Below are positions 8,203-17,105 of a DNA stretch of 63,889 nt, piece by piece. Within the stretch, counting starts at the first letter, position 1. Every line of letters starts with the position of its first letter. Both the position numbers and the translations under genes were made by a program. Below the pieces are notes generated by a model that was not told the DNA's origin, made no database searches, and worked only from the letters and a program-made list of their open reading frames with translations. Source of the DNA: Bacteroidia bacterium (GTDB lineage Bacteria; Bacteroidota; Bacteroidia; CAILMK01; JBBDIG01); assembly GCA_040880525.1 (NCBI GenBank), contig JBBDIG010000057.1, forward strand, positions 1 through 63,889, written 5' to 3'.

Positions 8203-10614
8203 TTACTTTATCACAACTTTCCGTACAGCTTGTCGGCCGTCAGCATTTATTTTTAATAAATAAACACCAGGTGCAAAGCCTGACAGGTTAATTTCTGCCT
8301 GAGAAGAAGTCAGCAGTGTTTGATGCATCATTTTCCCGGTCATATTGTAAAGCTCCACTTGCACTTTGGCAAATTGGGTTCTTTCCAAAGCAACGGTAAC
8401 GGAAGAGGAAGCGGGGTTGGGGTAAATATCAAAAGCCAATGAAGTGGCACTTTCGATAATACCTACCCTTTTACAAGAATCCCCGGTCACAACCACCTCG
8501 ATGCTTTCAGTGGCTGTTTGGCCACAACCATTGGTAACGGTGGCTTTTACCATATATGTTCCGGGATTAACGTAAACATGCTTTACGCGGATCTCCTTTG
8601 ATTTTGCCGTATTGCCATCCCCAAAATCCCAGGCTACTTCTCCACCTTGTGCTTCAGGATAGAAGTAAACAGGCTCACAAGTGATGATGCTGCTGTTGCC
8701 GGTAGAATCTGTCCAGGAAATGTCAATTTCGGCTTCCACGCCATTTCCGATTTCAACTTCCAGCGTATTTGAAGCTGTGCTGCCACAACCATTGGTTGCT
8801 GTAAGCGTAACCGTGTATGTGCCGGGGGCACTGTAGGTATGAGTAATTATTGGAATAAAATATTCTTCTTCTATTTCTATTTCAACAAAATCAGTAGTGG
8901 GTGCAGTGCCATCCCCAAAATCAATGGAAACGTCCATGTTGCCCATATAGTGGAAAAATGTCACCAGATCGCCAGGGCAGTAGCGACTGTAGCCGGCATG
9001 GTCAAAATCAATATCGCTGGTAGATAACGGTAAGTTGCCGCCTACCTTTACCATCTTGCTTAATGTAGTGTCATTGCCGCAACCATTGGTTATTTTCACG
9101 CTTACGTTATAAGTGCCGGTATCAGCAAAACTATGGCGGGGGTAACGGCTTGTGGCACTGTTTCCATCGCCAAAGTCCCAGGCGTAATCGTATGTGCTGC
9201 CATTGTCGGTAATGGCATAAAACTCAGCCTGGTCACCGGGGCATATCCCGCTGGGCACATAAATTTCGGCATAGTCAATCCTGAGGTCAGTAACCACATC
9301 AACGGTTGTGGAAACCGTAGTGTCCATTCCACATTTGTTGGTAATCTTTACGCTTACGTTGTAAGTTCCGGCTGTTGTATAGACGTGCTCAGGGCTTTGG
9401 GATACGGAAGTGTTTCCATCACCAAAGTTCCATTCATAAGAATAGGTTTCGCCATATGAGACACCTACCCAAAAATCCATACCATCTCCCGGACAAGCGG
9501 ATTCCGTTCCGGATATTCCGTGAACGTCAGTTATGTGCAGGTTATCTTTTACCTCTACCGTAGTGAATACAGTGGTATCATTACCGCACGCGTTGGTTAC
9601 GGTTACTGACACATTGTAGCTTCCGGGCATGTTGTATAAATGGCTTGGCCCTTCTTTTTGAGATGTATTGCCATCGCCAAAATCCCAGGCATAAGTATGG
9701 GAGTTCCTGTTAGACATTAATACCCAGAAATCAATTTCGGCACCCGGGCAGATTCTAGCCGGGGCAGATATTCCCCATACGTTGGAAACGGGTACATCAT
9801 TGCCAATATATACCATTGCAGAAACGGTAGTGTCGTTGCCGCAGTAGCTTATAATCTTTGCATTCACGGTATAATTTCCGGTGTTGGAGTAACTATGTTC
9901 GGACCACATCGCTTCATTATAAATGGTGTCAATTGTGCCATCCCCGTAATTGTAAATGATACTTTGCGGGGTTACGTCCATTGAAACATAAAAATCCAGC
10001 AGGGTATTGGGGCATGCGATGGAGGGGCCATTTATCCCGGTCCAGGACTGAAATGTGAATTGGTCCACAACCCTGATTTCCCTTTCAAGTACCTGAGTGC
10101 CACAAGAATCGGTAGTGGCAGTAAGGCGAAGAGTGTATGTGCCAATACCAGAGTATGCATGGCTAGGGTACTCTTCTGTGGAGGTGGCGCCATCACCGAA
10201 ATCCCAGGATACATTTTTGACAGGTACCCATTCATTAAACCCGCTTGTATAGGCATAGGGCGAAAAAGGCTGGCCCACGCAAAGTTCTTCAGTTTCTGGC
10301 ACTCCTTGTATTTCAAGGCCTTTCAGGATCAACTGTGAATTATACCATCCAATATAATTCATACCTCCACCGGTAGTATCCCACACCGTAAGGTTTGGAA
10401 AATAATAACCCGGACCTAAGGTCACTGTAGGGTTTTCTTCAGAGTACTGCTTATTGCCAATGCTCCATTCATAATAGTTGCCCTGCGTGCTGGTATTGGT
10501 AAACTGCACGGATAGTGGCGCACAACCCGAAGGAAGGTTGTAGGTAAAGCTTACCTGGCCCCATAACGGAAAGCTTAGCAGGATTGCCGTGAATAGTGTA
10601 CTTAATAGTCTCAT
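8203..10614 (-). CDS. Secreted multi-PKD protein with T9SS type A sorting domain
   Basis: The product (803 residues from this ATG) is a large extracellular adhesin-like or structural protein. A signal peptide (MRLLSTLF to LWGQ) is followed by about eight tandem PKD/Ig-like domains, most with the hallmark WDFGDGnt...hxYxxxGtYnVsvtvTNxCG. A T9SS type A C-terminal domain ends the protein (FDIYPNPASSSV ... GVYLLKINADGRQAVRKVVIK). No enzymatic domain is visible, so adhesion, matrix or surface display is the inferred role. An in-frame GTG 33 bases upstream is possible, but the ATG gives the proper signal peptide and follows an A-rich leader. Neighbouring repeats are alike enough that internal recombination is plausible. 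Confidence 0.9.
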   Translation of the reverse strand: MRLLSTLFTAILLSFPLWGQVSFTYNLPSGCAPLSVQFTNTSTQGNYYEWSIGNKQYSEENPTVTLGPGYYFPNLTVWDTTGGGMNYIGWYNSQLILKGLEIQGVPETEELCVGQPFSPYAYTSGFNEWVPVKNVSWDFGDGATSTEEYPSHAYSGIGTYTLRLTATTDSCGTQVLEREIRVVDQFTFQSWTGINGPSIACPNTLLDFYVSMDVTPQSIIYNYGDGTIDTIYNEAMWSEHSYSNTGNYTVNAKIISYCGNDTTVSAMVYIGNDVPVSNVWGISAPARICPGAEIDFWVLMSNRNSHTYAWDFGDGNTSQKEGPSHLYNMPGSYNVSVTVTNACGNDTTVFTTVEVKDNLHITDVHGISGTESACPGDGMDFWVGVSYGETYSYEWNFGDGNTSVSQSPEHVYTTAGTYNVSVKITNKCGMDTTVSTTVDVVTDLRIDYAEIYVPSGICPGDQAEFYAITDNGSTYDYAWDFGDGNSATSRYPRHSFADTGTYNVSVKITNGCGNDTTLSKMVKVGGNLPLSTSDIDFDHAGYSRYCPGDLVTFFHYMGNMDVSIDFGDGTAPTTDFVEIEIEEEYFIPIITHTYSAPGTYTVTLTATNGCGSTASNTLEVEIGNGVEAEIDISWTDSTGNSSIITCEPVYFYPEAQGGEVAWDFGDGNTAKSKEIRVKHVYVNPGTYMVKATVTNGCGQTATESIEVVVTGDSCKRVGIIESATSLAFDIYPNPASSSVTVALERTQFAKVQVELYNMTGKMMHQTLLTSSQAEINLSGFAPGVYLLKINADGRQAVRKVVIK

Positions 10615-11130
10615 CTTGTTTTTTATAAAATTAAATAATTGAAACACACTTTATTTTTCGGTACTTCCGCAGCCCGCAACCATGTGGATCGCACGATCAA
10701 CCGGGTTTTCCTATTTCCCTTTTGTTTTGGGTTTAACGTAAAAACCAGTTTCAGAACGATGCCTTATTGAAATGGCCGGCCCGAAAACCGGCTGCAATAT
10801 TACATACGGCAATTACCAAAAACAAAGCATTTTTCGTCTTTTATACCAAAACAGAAACTGATACTTAAATTCTCTCAGAGTTTAGTATTTAAAACTGCAA
10901 TGGATTGATAATAAGCTTTGAAGACAAACCAACAAAGTAGGGCGGGTTTGCAGATGGCCGCTTTTTTGGTAAGGCCTAACGTGTTACAAACCAGAAATTG
11001 CTTCACATGAAGGGCTGTTCTTACATCCCACCTTCCTGGGTCCTAAAAAAATTGCTGACTTTTGTGCTTATTAAATGTATAGATTAGGTCGTGCTCCATC
11101 CCCTTAAGCAAGCGTCTCTCAGAATGTAAA
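10615..11130. other. Long gap without a recognisable gene
   Basis: About 520 bases lie between the PKD protein gene start and the next terminator. I find no coding frame with good codon use, no tRNA and no TAnnTTTG element for the PKD gene. A small GC stem (GGCCGG...CCGGCT near 10772-10792) is present. It probably holds the 5' leader of the PKD gene. Confidence 0.4.
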
Positions 11131-11160
11131 AAAAGGCGCCTCAGTTTTGAAGCGCCTTTT
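11131..11160 (-). terminator. Terminator of the small barrel-protein gene
   Basis: A 9-bp stem (AAAAGGCGC at 11131-11139 with GCGCCTTTT at 11152-11160) has a 12-base loop. On the minus strand it continues into further T residues (complement of the A-run before 11131). It lies 36 bases past the stop of the minus-strand gene that ends at 11197. Confidence 0.8.
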
Positions 11161-11196
11161 GAAATCCTGCAGATAGCAGTTTATGCGTTTCCCCGA

Positions 11197-11703
11197 TTAC
11201 AGTTTTACTGAAATACCGAATTTACCACCGGAAAATGCATTACCCCCGCCCAGCTCGAGGTTTACGCCAAATCTGTCAGTGAAGTAATAGCGTCCACCAA
11301 CTTGTGCACCCAAGCCCAGGCCAGACCTATAGTGTCCGGGATAGTCATGTCTTGTATTCCAATAGTAGAACCCAATATTCAGCCCGGCATAGAAGTCCCA
11401 ATTGCTGGGGATATTCAAGAGGCTATTGAAGTGATAATTAACATTTCCTGAAACTCCGATTACGGAATGATTATACCTGTTACGATCGTTGAAGCGTTCG
11501 TTGAACGAGCGATAGGAAACTTCACCTCCCAGGGTAACATCCTTATGAATGGCATGATCGAGGCCAATATAAAGTGGTATCCCCCAGCTTGACAAGCCTA
11601 CCCCCAGGTTCAATTGTGTTTGTCCTTTCGGAAGGGGGCTTTGGGCAAAAATTGTGGAAGTGGTTACAATTACTAAAATAATTGCTAAGTAAGCTTTCTT
11701 CAT
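11197..11703 (-). CDS. Small outer-membrane beta-barrel protein
   Basis: This 168-residue protein has a clear signal peptide (residues 1-20, ending IFAQ) and alternating hydrophobic/polar strands rich in Gly and aromatic residues, as in eight-stranded porin-like (OmpA/OmpX-type) barrels. Examples are LNLGVGLSSWGIPLYIGLD, FYAGLNIGFYYW and GAQVGGRYYFTDRFGVNLELG. The C-terminus ends in hydrophobic GISVKL. It is monocistronic with its own terminator downstream. Substrate or function cannot be read; members of this group are often structural or stress-related surface proteins. Confidence 0.78.
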   Translation of the reverse strand: MKKAYLAIILVIVTTSTIFAQSPLPKGQTQLNLGVGLSSWGIPLYIGLDHAIHKDVTLGGEVSYRSFNERFNDRNRYNHSVIGVSGNVNYHFNSLLNIPSNWDFYAGLNIGFYYWNTRHDYPGHYRSGLGLGAQVGGRYYFTDRFGVNLELGGGNAFSGGKFGISVKL

Positions 11704-12131
11704 TTTAATTTAAAATTTTAATGTGATGTGAAATTTAAGATTCCCTTTATAGATTGTTAATGGGCCAGCGAGATGTTGCCAGGCTGAGTAGTAAGATGGG
11801 GTGACTGTATTTACATCAAGGTTTTTACAATCTGAAAATGAAACGAGAATACCTCGAAACTTTCAATCGTTTTTATGTACATTTACTCAATTAATTTTGC
11901 ATTCTTGTTGCCCTGGTCGATAATATTTCCGGCCTGCAAAGGTGAGATTATAAAAATTGAATATTGTTACACAAATAAAGGAATGACTTACAAAATTCAC
12001 ACATCCGGGTAAACGCCTGGCTCAGTCGATTGGCTCTGCCCAGTGAAGGAATGCTGGCAGGGTGTTGCCGGGTTTCACTCTCGAAATTAGCACAAGCCTT
12101 TCTTACCTGATAGTATGGTGGTAATCACGAA
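11704..12131. other. Gap with no gene seen
   Basis: About 430 bases are without a plausible coding frame. A TAATTTTG element reads rightward on the + strand at about 11892-11899, but no + strand gene follows, so it may be fortuitous or mark an unseen RNA. The minus-strand leader of the barrel gene must lie at the left side. Confidence 0.35.
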
Positions 12132-12192
12132 CTGTCTCGTACAGAAATCCCGGCCCGCACGCGTTGCGCTTCGCTAAAAGCGCGCTAACGGG
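12132..12192 (+). repeat. 61-bp dispersed repeat, copy 2
   Basis: This is the second copy of the repeat at 8069-8129 (54/61 identical, ungapped, same orientation). Here the hairpin is GCGCTT (12166-12171) with AAGCGC (12178-12183), a different pairing from copy 1 but over the same bases. Similarity stops abruptly on both sides, which suggests a unit of about 60 bp. Confidence 0.75.
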
Positions 12193-12305
12193 AGCGCTAA
12201 CTGAGACTGGATAGCGCGAACAGAACGTGACAATCAGAAAAGCATCAAGTCCTTTCAGTTGATTTAAGAACCAAGAAAGGAAATGCTGACATTTATTCGA
12301 ATAGT

Positions 12306-12938
12306 CTAAAAAAAACTCAGGAAGATTAATATAACCAATGCAATAACGAGCAGGATTACAATTATTCCCATTATCAATCCTGCTATGGCGAAACCAGTAC
12401 CTTTCCGATCTTCATCACTGGTACGGACTATTCCAATTATTCCAAGAACAATAGCTACCAGCGATAAGAGAATTGATAGGCCGGGGGAAAGTACGAGGAG
12501 TAACAATGCCAGAAGTCCTAAAATAAAAGCAATCAGGGAAATTGCATCTAAGCGCGGTTCAGGGTCAGGTTCTTCCTGGGCGGGTATTATATCCTCACGG
12601 GTAAGCTGGTGATGGCCCATTAAGATTTGCAGAACCTGCTCCTCCATCATTTTCCGATACCCAAGAAAATTACCGGTACTGGCTTTTTCGGAGCTTGCAA
12701 CTGATGTGGATGGTTCCAAAGATGGATGGACTGGAGCATCCTTTTTCTCTTTCTTCACTTTACCTGGGTCTTCCGTTTTTTCTGCAATTGCCAGGGGAGC
12801 AACACCGGGCAAAGAAGTACCGGCTTCAAATCCAGAATGCTCAGCATTACTATAAACGGCTTCCCTGGAGGTGGAGCAGGAGGAAAGGATTATGACGCAT
12901 AAGAGGGTAAAAGCATGGTGGAGTAAGAATTTTTTCAT
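12306..12938 (-). CDS. Lipoprotein with C-terminal membrane helices (DUF4190-like)
   Basis: The product (210 residues from this ATG) begins with a lipoprotein signal peptide ending in the lipobox LSSC (Cys near residue 21). A low-complexity charged linker follows, then two to three hydrophobic helices at the C-terminus (ISLIAFILGLLALLLLVL, ILLSLVAIVLGIIGIV, FAIAGLIMGIIVILLVIALVILIFL) like those of DUF4190 proteins. A lipid anchor followed by membrane helices would place the linker in the periplasm. Function is unknown. A TTG 15 bases upstream is also in frame, but the ATG gives the better signal peptide. Confidence 0.75.
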   Translation of the reverse strand: MKKFLLHHAFTLLCVIILSSCSTSREAVYSNAEHSGFEAGTSLPGVAPLAIAEKTEDPGKVKKEKKDAPVHPSLEPSTSVASSEKASTGNFLGYRKMMEEQVLQILMGHHQLTREDIIPAQEEPDPEPRLDAISLIAFILGLLALLLLVLSPGLSILLSLVAIVLGIIGIVRTSDEDRKGTGFAIAGLIMGIIVILLVIALVILIFLSFF

Positions 12939-12981
12939 GGTTTGGGCCTTCAATTAAAAAAAAAGAAGAAGAGCATGAAAA

Positions 12982-12989
12982 CAAACTTA
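12982..12989 (-). promoter_or_regulatory. Bacteroidota -7 element (TAAGTTTG, minus strand)
   Basis: On the minus strand this reads TAAGTTTG, a match to TAnnTTTG, 43 bases before the ATG of the lipoprotein gene. The usual -33 TTG is not evident. Confidence 0.45.
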
Positions 12990-13012
12990 ATAAAAATCGC
13001 TGAAGAAACTAT

Positions 13013-13486
13013 CTATAGGTTTTCGTAAATATGGGCTGTTCCTGGCGGGACGAATCCACTCACATCTCCCTTGTTCTTCAATATTTCCCTTACGATGGTG
13101 GAGCTGATGTGGGTGTATTGCGGACTGCTGATGAGGAAGATTGTTTCGATGCCGGAGTTCAGTCCGCGGTTCATTCCTGCGATGGCACTTTCATGATCAA
13201 AGTCGCGGGCGCTGCGCAATCCCCGCAGGATAAATTTTGCTCCACGATGCCTGCAGTAATCCACCGTCAGGCCCTGGTATGTTTCTACCTGTATGTGAGG
13301 TTTGTGCTTCAGGGCTTCTGCTATCATTTCCTTTCGTTTCTCCAGCGGAAACATGTATTGCTTTGTGGTATTAATTCCGATCGCCACAATTATTTCATCA
13401 AAGAGATCTGCAGCCCGTTCCAGTATATCAAGATGGCCCAACGTAATTGGATCAAAGCTTCCGGGGAATATAGCAATTCGGCTCAT
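13013..13486 (-). CDS. coaD: Pantetheine-phosphate adenylyltransferase
   Basis: CoaD transfers AMP from ATP to 4'-phosphopantetheine, giving dephospho-CoA, the penultimate step of coenzyme A synthesis in the cytosol. The 157-residue length is usual. The nucleotidyltransferase motif is seen near the start (GSFDPITLGHLDI, the T/HxGH type), followed by the substrate loop LRGLRSARDFDHE and the family signature YTHISSTIVREI near the C-terminus. It is 88 bases downstream of pyrC on the same strand and may be co-transcribed with dnaN-pyrC. Confidence 0.96.
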   Translation of the reverse strand: MSRIAIFPGSFDPITLGHLDILERAADLFDEIIVAIGINTTKQYMFPLEKRKEMIAEALKHKPHIQVETYQGLTVDYCRHRGAKFILRGLRSARDFDHESAIAGMNRGLNSGIETIFLISSPQYTHISSTIVREILKNKGDVSGFVPPGTAHIYENL

Positions 13487-13574
13487 AACAAGGGAAATTT
13501 AATTTGACTTTTAAATATTAATTGTTTTATTAAAATTATGATTTAGGTTTAAAAATTTAAATAAAAAAGATTAA

Positions 13575-14912
13575 TTACCGGTTAAACTGCAGGCGCTGCC
13601 CTGCAGTTTCCCCCCATGTTCCGTTTTCCCAAACCGGTTTTCCATTTACCCAGGTTTTCAGCACCTGCCCGTGGAATATTTCACCTTCAAAAGGAGACCA
13701 GCCACATTTATAGTAAATATTTTTAGCCTCTACCAATGTTGGTTTTTCGGGATCTACAAGCGTTAGGTCAGCAAAATATCCTTCGCGTATAAATCCTCTT
13801 TCCGCCACTTGGTAAACCATTGCCGGGGCATGACACATTTTTTCCACGACCTGCTCGAGGGTTATTTTTTTTTGATGCACAAACTCCAGCATGGCGGGCA
13901 ATGTATGCTGAACCAAGGGAATTCCGGCCGGGGCTTCCAGATAGGGGCGATTTTTTTCATCCGGTAAATGAGGCGCATGGTCGGAGCAAACAATATCAAT
14001 TTTATTTTCCAGCAAGGCAGCCATCAGCGCCTCCCGGTGGCGGGCCTCTTTGATAGCAGGATTGCATTTCAACTTGCTGCCCATTTCATTATAATTGCTG
14101 GCATCAAACCACAAGAAATGAACGCACACCTCAGTCGTGATCTTTTTATCAGCCAAAGGAATTTTATTGGTAAAAAGTGAAATTTCCTCGGCTGTAGTCA
14201 GGTGCAGGATGTGGAGCCGCGCACTATTTTTCCGAGCCAGTTCCACGGCTTTTTGCGATGACAAAAGGCAGGCTTCGACACTGCGGATCTCAGGATGGGC
14301 AGAAAAAGGGATATCCGCTCCATACCGCTTCTTCGCCTGTTCCAGATTTCTGAGAATGATCTCTTCCGTTTCGCAATGAGTGGCAATGAGCATAGGCGAT
14401 TCGCTGAATATTTTTCCCAGCGTTTGCTCATCATCTACCAGCATATTGCCGGTAGAGGAACCCATAAAGACTTTAATTCCACAGATCTGACCGGGATCGG
14501 CCTTTTTTATTTCTTCGAGATTATCATTGGTGGCGCCCAGATAAAAAGAGTAATTGGCAAAAGCCTTTTGCTGCGCCAGCGCAAACTTTTCTTCAAGCAG
14601 CGAAAGGGTCACTGCGTTAGGAACCGTGTTGGGCATTTCCATAAAGGAAGTTACGCCCCCGGCAACGGCCGCCCTGGATTCTGAATAAATATTAGCCTTG
14701 CGGGTTACGCCCGGTTCGCGAAAATGGACATGGTTATCAATAACACCGGGGAGGAGGCATAATCCCTCCGCTTCCACAATCTTGTGTTGGTGAGAAGGCG
14801 CGGTAATGGAGTCTGCGATTTTCTCTATGCGACCGTCCCGGATCAGCAGATCGCCTTGCTGCGTTTTGCCCTCATTTACGATGCGGGCATTCCGGATAAG
14901 GGTGGAACCCAT
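13575..14912 (-). CDS. pyrC: Dihydroorotase
   Basis: This amidohydrolase of 445 residues matches dihydroorotase, which cyclises carbamoyl aspartate to dihydroorotate in pyrimidine synthesis. The metal-binding HxH motif sits in DNHVHFREPG, a probable carboxylated lysine in GIKVFMGSSTG, and the C-terminal metal-ligand aspartate in the family signature CSDHAPH. Length and the FREPG signature fit the class I enzymes rather than the shorter E. coli type; allantoinase is the main alternative. It starts 10 bases after dnaN ends, so the two are probably one transcript. Confidence 0.92.
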   Translation of the reverse strand: MGSTLIRNARIVNEGKTQQGDLLIRDGRIEKIADSITAPSHQHKIVEAEGLCLLPGVIDNHVHFREPGVTRKANIYSESRAAVAGGVTSFMEMPNTVPNAVTLSLLEEKFALAQQKAFANYSFYLGATNDNLEEIKKADPGQICGIKVFMGSSTGNMLVDDEQTLGKIFSESPMLIATHCETEEIILRNLEQAKKRYGADIPFSAHPEIRSVEACLLSSQKAVELARKNSARLHILHLTTAEEISLFTNKIPLADKKITTEVCVHFLWFDASNYNEMGSKLKCNPAIKEARHREALMAALLENKIDIVCSDHAPHLPDEKNRPYLEAPAGIPLVQHTLPAMLEFVHQKKITLEQVVEKMCHAPAMVYQVAERGFIREGYFADLTLVDPEKPTLVEAKNIYYKCGWSPFEGEIFHGQVLKTWVNGKPVWENGTWGETAGQRLQFNR

Positions 14913-14922
14913 TGCTTCGGTT

Positions 14923-16041
14923 TTATACGTTCACTACGATAGGCATCAGGAGCATCAGTATTTCTTCGTTCTCCTCTGAAGGTTTAGGACGCAAAACGCC
15001 TGGCCGGTTGTATTCCGAGAGTGCGATGGTAACCTCATCTGAATCGAGGATGCTCAGCATTTCAATAAGGAAACGGGCGTTGAAGGCAATTTCCAGGTCT
15101 TGTCCATCATACTCGCACTGGAGCCGCTCGTGCGCTTCATTTGCGAAATCAATATCCTGGGCATTAAGCTGCAGTTCGCTGCCGGCAATGGTGAGCTTTA
15201 CCTGGTAGGTGGTTTTATTAGAAAAAATGGAGATTCGCTTGAGCGCATTCATAAACTGCGTGCGGTTCATGGTGAGCATATTGGGCGCTTCCTTCGGTAT
15301 GGCAGCGTTGTAATCCGGGAACCGTTCGTCAATCAGACGGCAGATGAGCTTTATATTCCGGAAGGTAAAAAGTGCATTGACGCTGTTGTACTCCATCTTC
15401 ACTTCCTGGTCTCCATCTGGCAAAGAATTGCGCAGAATGCCCAAAGCTTTTTTGGGTACAATGAAAGTATCTTCAGATTCAGAACCTGTCTCCAGACGCT
15501 GGTACTTCACGAGCTTATTACCATCAGTAGCCACAAAGGTGATGTCATTTTCAGCCAGCTTAAAGAGCAGCCCAGTGAGTGCCGGTCTTAATTCATCCGT
15601 GCCTACGGCAAAAATGGTGGAGGTGATAGCGCGCTCCATCACACCTGCCGGGAGTGAAATATTGGAAGCATTCTCAACTTCGGGAAAACGGGGAAAGTCT
15701 TCAGGATTTTCTCCAGCAATCTTGTACCGTCCGCTATCAGAGGTAAGTTCAATGGAATTATTTTCCTCGCTGATGGTAAAAGTAACGGGTTGATCCGGCA
15801 GCGTTTTGAGGATGTCCTGAATGATCCTGGCCGGAATGGCAATGCGTCCGTCTTCTTTGGCTTCCACATCCATCACGCTGCGCATGGAAACTTCGAGGTC
15901 GGTGCCGGTGATCGTGAGGTTTCCCTCCTCAACTTCAAAGAGGAAATACTCTAAAATGGGAATCACAGCATGGGTGCTGATGACCCCGTTTATCTGCTGT
16001 AGATGTTTCTGAAGTGCTGAACTGGAGGCTATAAATTTCAT
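14923..16041 (-). CDS. dnaN: DNA polymerase III beta subunit (sliding clamp)
   Basis: DnaN forms the ring-shaped homodimer that tethers DNA polymerase III to DNA and recruits mismatch repair and other partners. The 372-residue protein shows the three-domain clamp layout. The N-terminal segment (MKFIASSSALQKHLQQINGVI) and the FAVGTDELRPALTGLLF region at the start of the second domain are typical. The C-terminus ends LLMPIVVNV, matching the conserved LxMPMRL-type clamp end in modified form. A -7 element lies 63 bases upstream. It is not next to dnaA here, which is common in Bacteroidota. Confidence 0.96.
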   Translation of the reverse strand: MKFIASSSALQKHLQQINGVISTHAVIPILEYFLFEVEEGNLTITGTDLEVSMRSVMDVEAKEDGRIAIPARIIQDILKTLPDQPVTFTISEENNSIELTSDSGRYKIAGENPEDFPRFPEVENASNISLPAGVMERAITSTIFAVGTDELRPALTGLLFKLAENDITFVATDGNKLVKYQRLETGSESEDTFIVPKKALGILRNSLPDGDQEVKMEYNSVNALFTFRNIKLICRLIDERFPDYNAAIPKEAPNMLTMNRTQFMNALKRISIFSNKTTYQVKLTIAGSELQLNAQDIDFANEAHERLQCEYDGQDLEIAFNARFLIEMLSILDSDEVTIALSEYNRPGVLRPKPSEENEEILMLLMPIVVNV

Positions 16042-16103
16042 GGTATTGACGCGTTTGGGCGTTTAAAATTCAATGGTTAAAAATGTAAATCTGAAAGCGA
16101 GGG

Positions 16104-16111
16104 CAAATATA
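16104..16111 (-). promoter_or_regulatory. dnaN promoter -7 element (TATATTTG, minus strand)
   Basis: On the minus strand this is TATATTTG, a full match to TAnnTTTG, just past the stop of the DUF4340 gene and 63 bases before the dnaN ATG. It suggests that dnaN-pyrC has its own promoter independent of the gld operon. Confidence 0.5.
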
Positions 16112-16112
16112 T

Positions 16113-17105
16113 TTATTTCTGCCCTGCGAGTTCGGGGTAGGTTTTCAACAACCGGGAAAATGTTCCTTGCTGCACCTGGGTAACCTCCCGTGGTGATTCT
16201 TCGAACATCAGGTACATCCTGTCCTGGTAAATAGGATTATCGCGGGCGGTAGCTGAAGGAAAGACACGCATCCTCCGGGTTTGGTTGTTATGCGATGTTA
16301 CGGCAATACGGGCGATAGGAACGGAATTCCACAGCGAATCTGCCCGTTCATTCCGCACGCCCGGTACATACCCCTCGAACTGCAAATTTTTCAATCCTCC
16401 CAGATATGTTCGTGCAACGGGCGGTGGCAGGGTCTGGCTCATTTCTGTTCCGGCTGAAGGATTGGCAAGGTGATATTCACCCTCTTTGGTGGCATGAAGG
16501 ATAAAGGAAAACTCAGGCTGCTGTGGATATTCTATTGAAACAGATGCGATATTTCCGGGTGACAAGGGTACGATCTCCTTCGTTTTCCAGTCTCTCAAAT
16601 TCGCATCAAACCGGGTATTGAGATACCCATTGAAACCTGGAATATGCACCACATAAGGATCTTTGGCTCCACCTATTTGCATGTAGGTACCCAATTCATC
16701 CTGAGTATTTCCTCCTACATAAAAAGTTTTAAACAGCTCGTCATCTTTATAGATCTCCACCTTAGTACCTGTTGTAGCCAATTCCTTAATTGCCACTTCC
16801 CTGTAGCTTAGCGGCACAGGGTTCTTGACTTCCATTTTCCTGATAGTGGTCAATAGAATGTCAATATAACTTTGGTTGGCGAGGAACTGATCATTCATCA
16901 TCCAGCGATTGTCGGGCTGGCGGGTAAGTGTAATGCGGTTTCCCATCCTGTCTGCCAGGAAAATCCTGTCCACCGCTGCCGTATCTTTTATCGTAAAATC
17001 CTGCCTGTCAGGCCGTTCTTTAGTTTCTTCTTTATTTATAAAATAAAAAGCAAGCACTGCCAAGCAACTCAGCACGAGCATGGGTATGATCAGCTTTTTT
17101 ATCAT
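16113..17105 (-). CDS. DUF4340 protein of the gliding operon
   Basis: This 330-residue protein has an N-terminal membrane anchor (about residues 5-24) and an extracytoplasmic beta-rich DUF4340 domain (ITLTRQPDNRWMMNDQFLANQ, DELFKTFYVGG). Its ATG overlaps the gldG stop by one base (TGATG), so the two are translationally coupled. DUF4340 proteins are often encoded after GldG/ABC-2-like proteins, suggesting an accessory subunit of the same complex. No reaction is known; the link to gliding or secretion is inferred from the operon. Confidence 0.82.
   Translation of the reverse strand: MIKKLIIPMLVLSCLAVLAFYFINKEETKERPDRQDFTIKDTAAVDRIFLADRMGNRITLTRQPDNRWMMNDQFLANQSYIDILLTTIRKMEVKNPVPLSYREVAIKELATTGTKVEIYKDDELFKTFYVGGNTQDELGTYMQIGGAKDPYVVHIPGFNGYLNTRFDANLRDWKTKEIVPLSPGNIASVSIEYPQQPEFSFILHATKEGEYHLANPSAGTEMSQTLPPPVARTYLGGLKNLQFEGYVPGVRNERADSLWNSVPIARIAVTSHNNQTRRMRVFPSATARDNPIYQDRMYLMFEESPREVTQVQQGTFSRLLKTYPELAGQK

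Noticed and set aside
8203-10614. Multi-PKD array read as a repeat-based mobile element
   Set aside because: The repeats are in frame protein domains within one secreted protein.
11892-11899. TAATTTTG element on the + strand
   Set aside because: No + strand gene follows for several kb, so it is not listed as a promoter.
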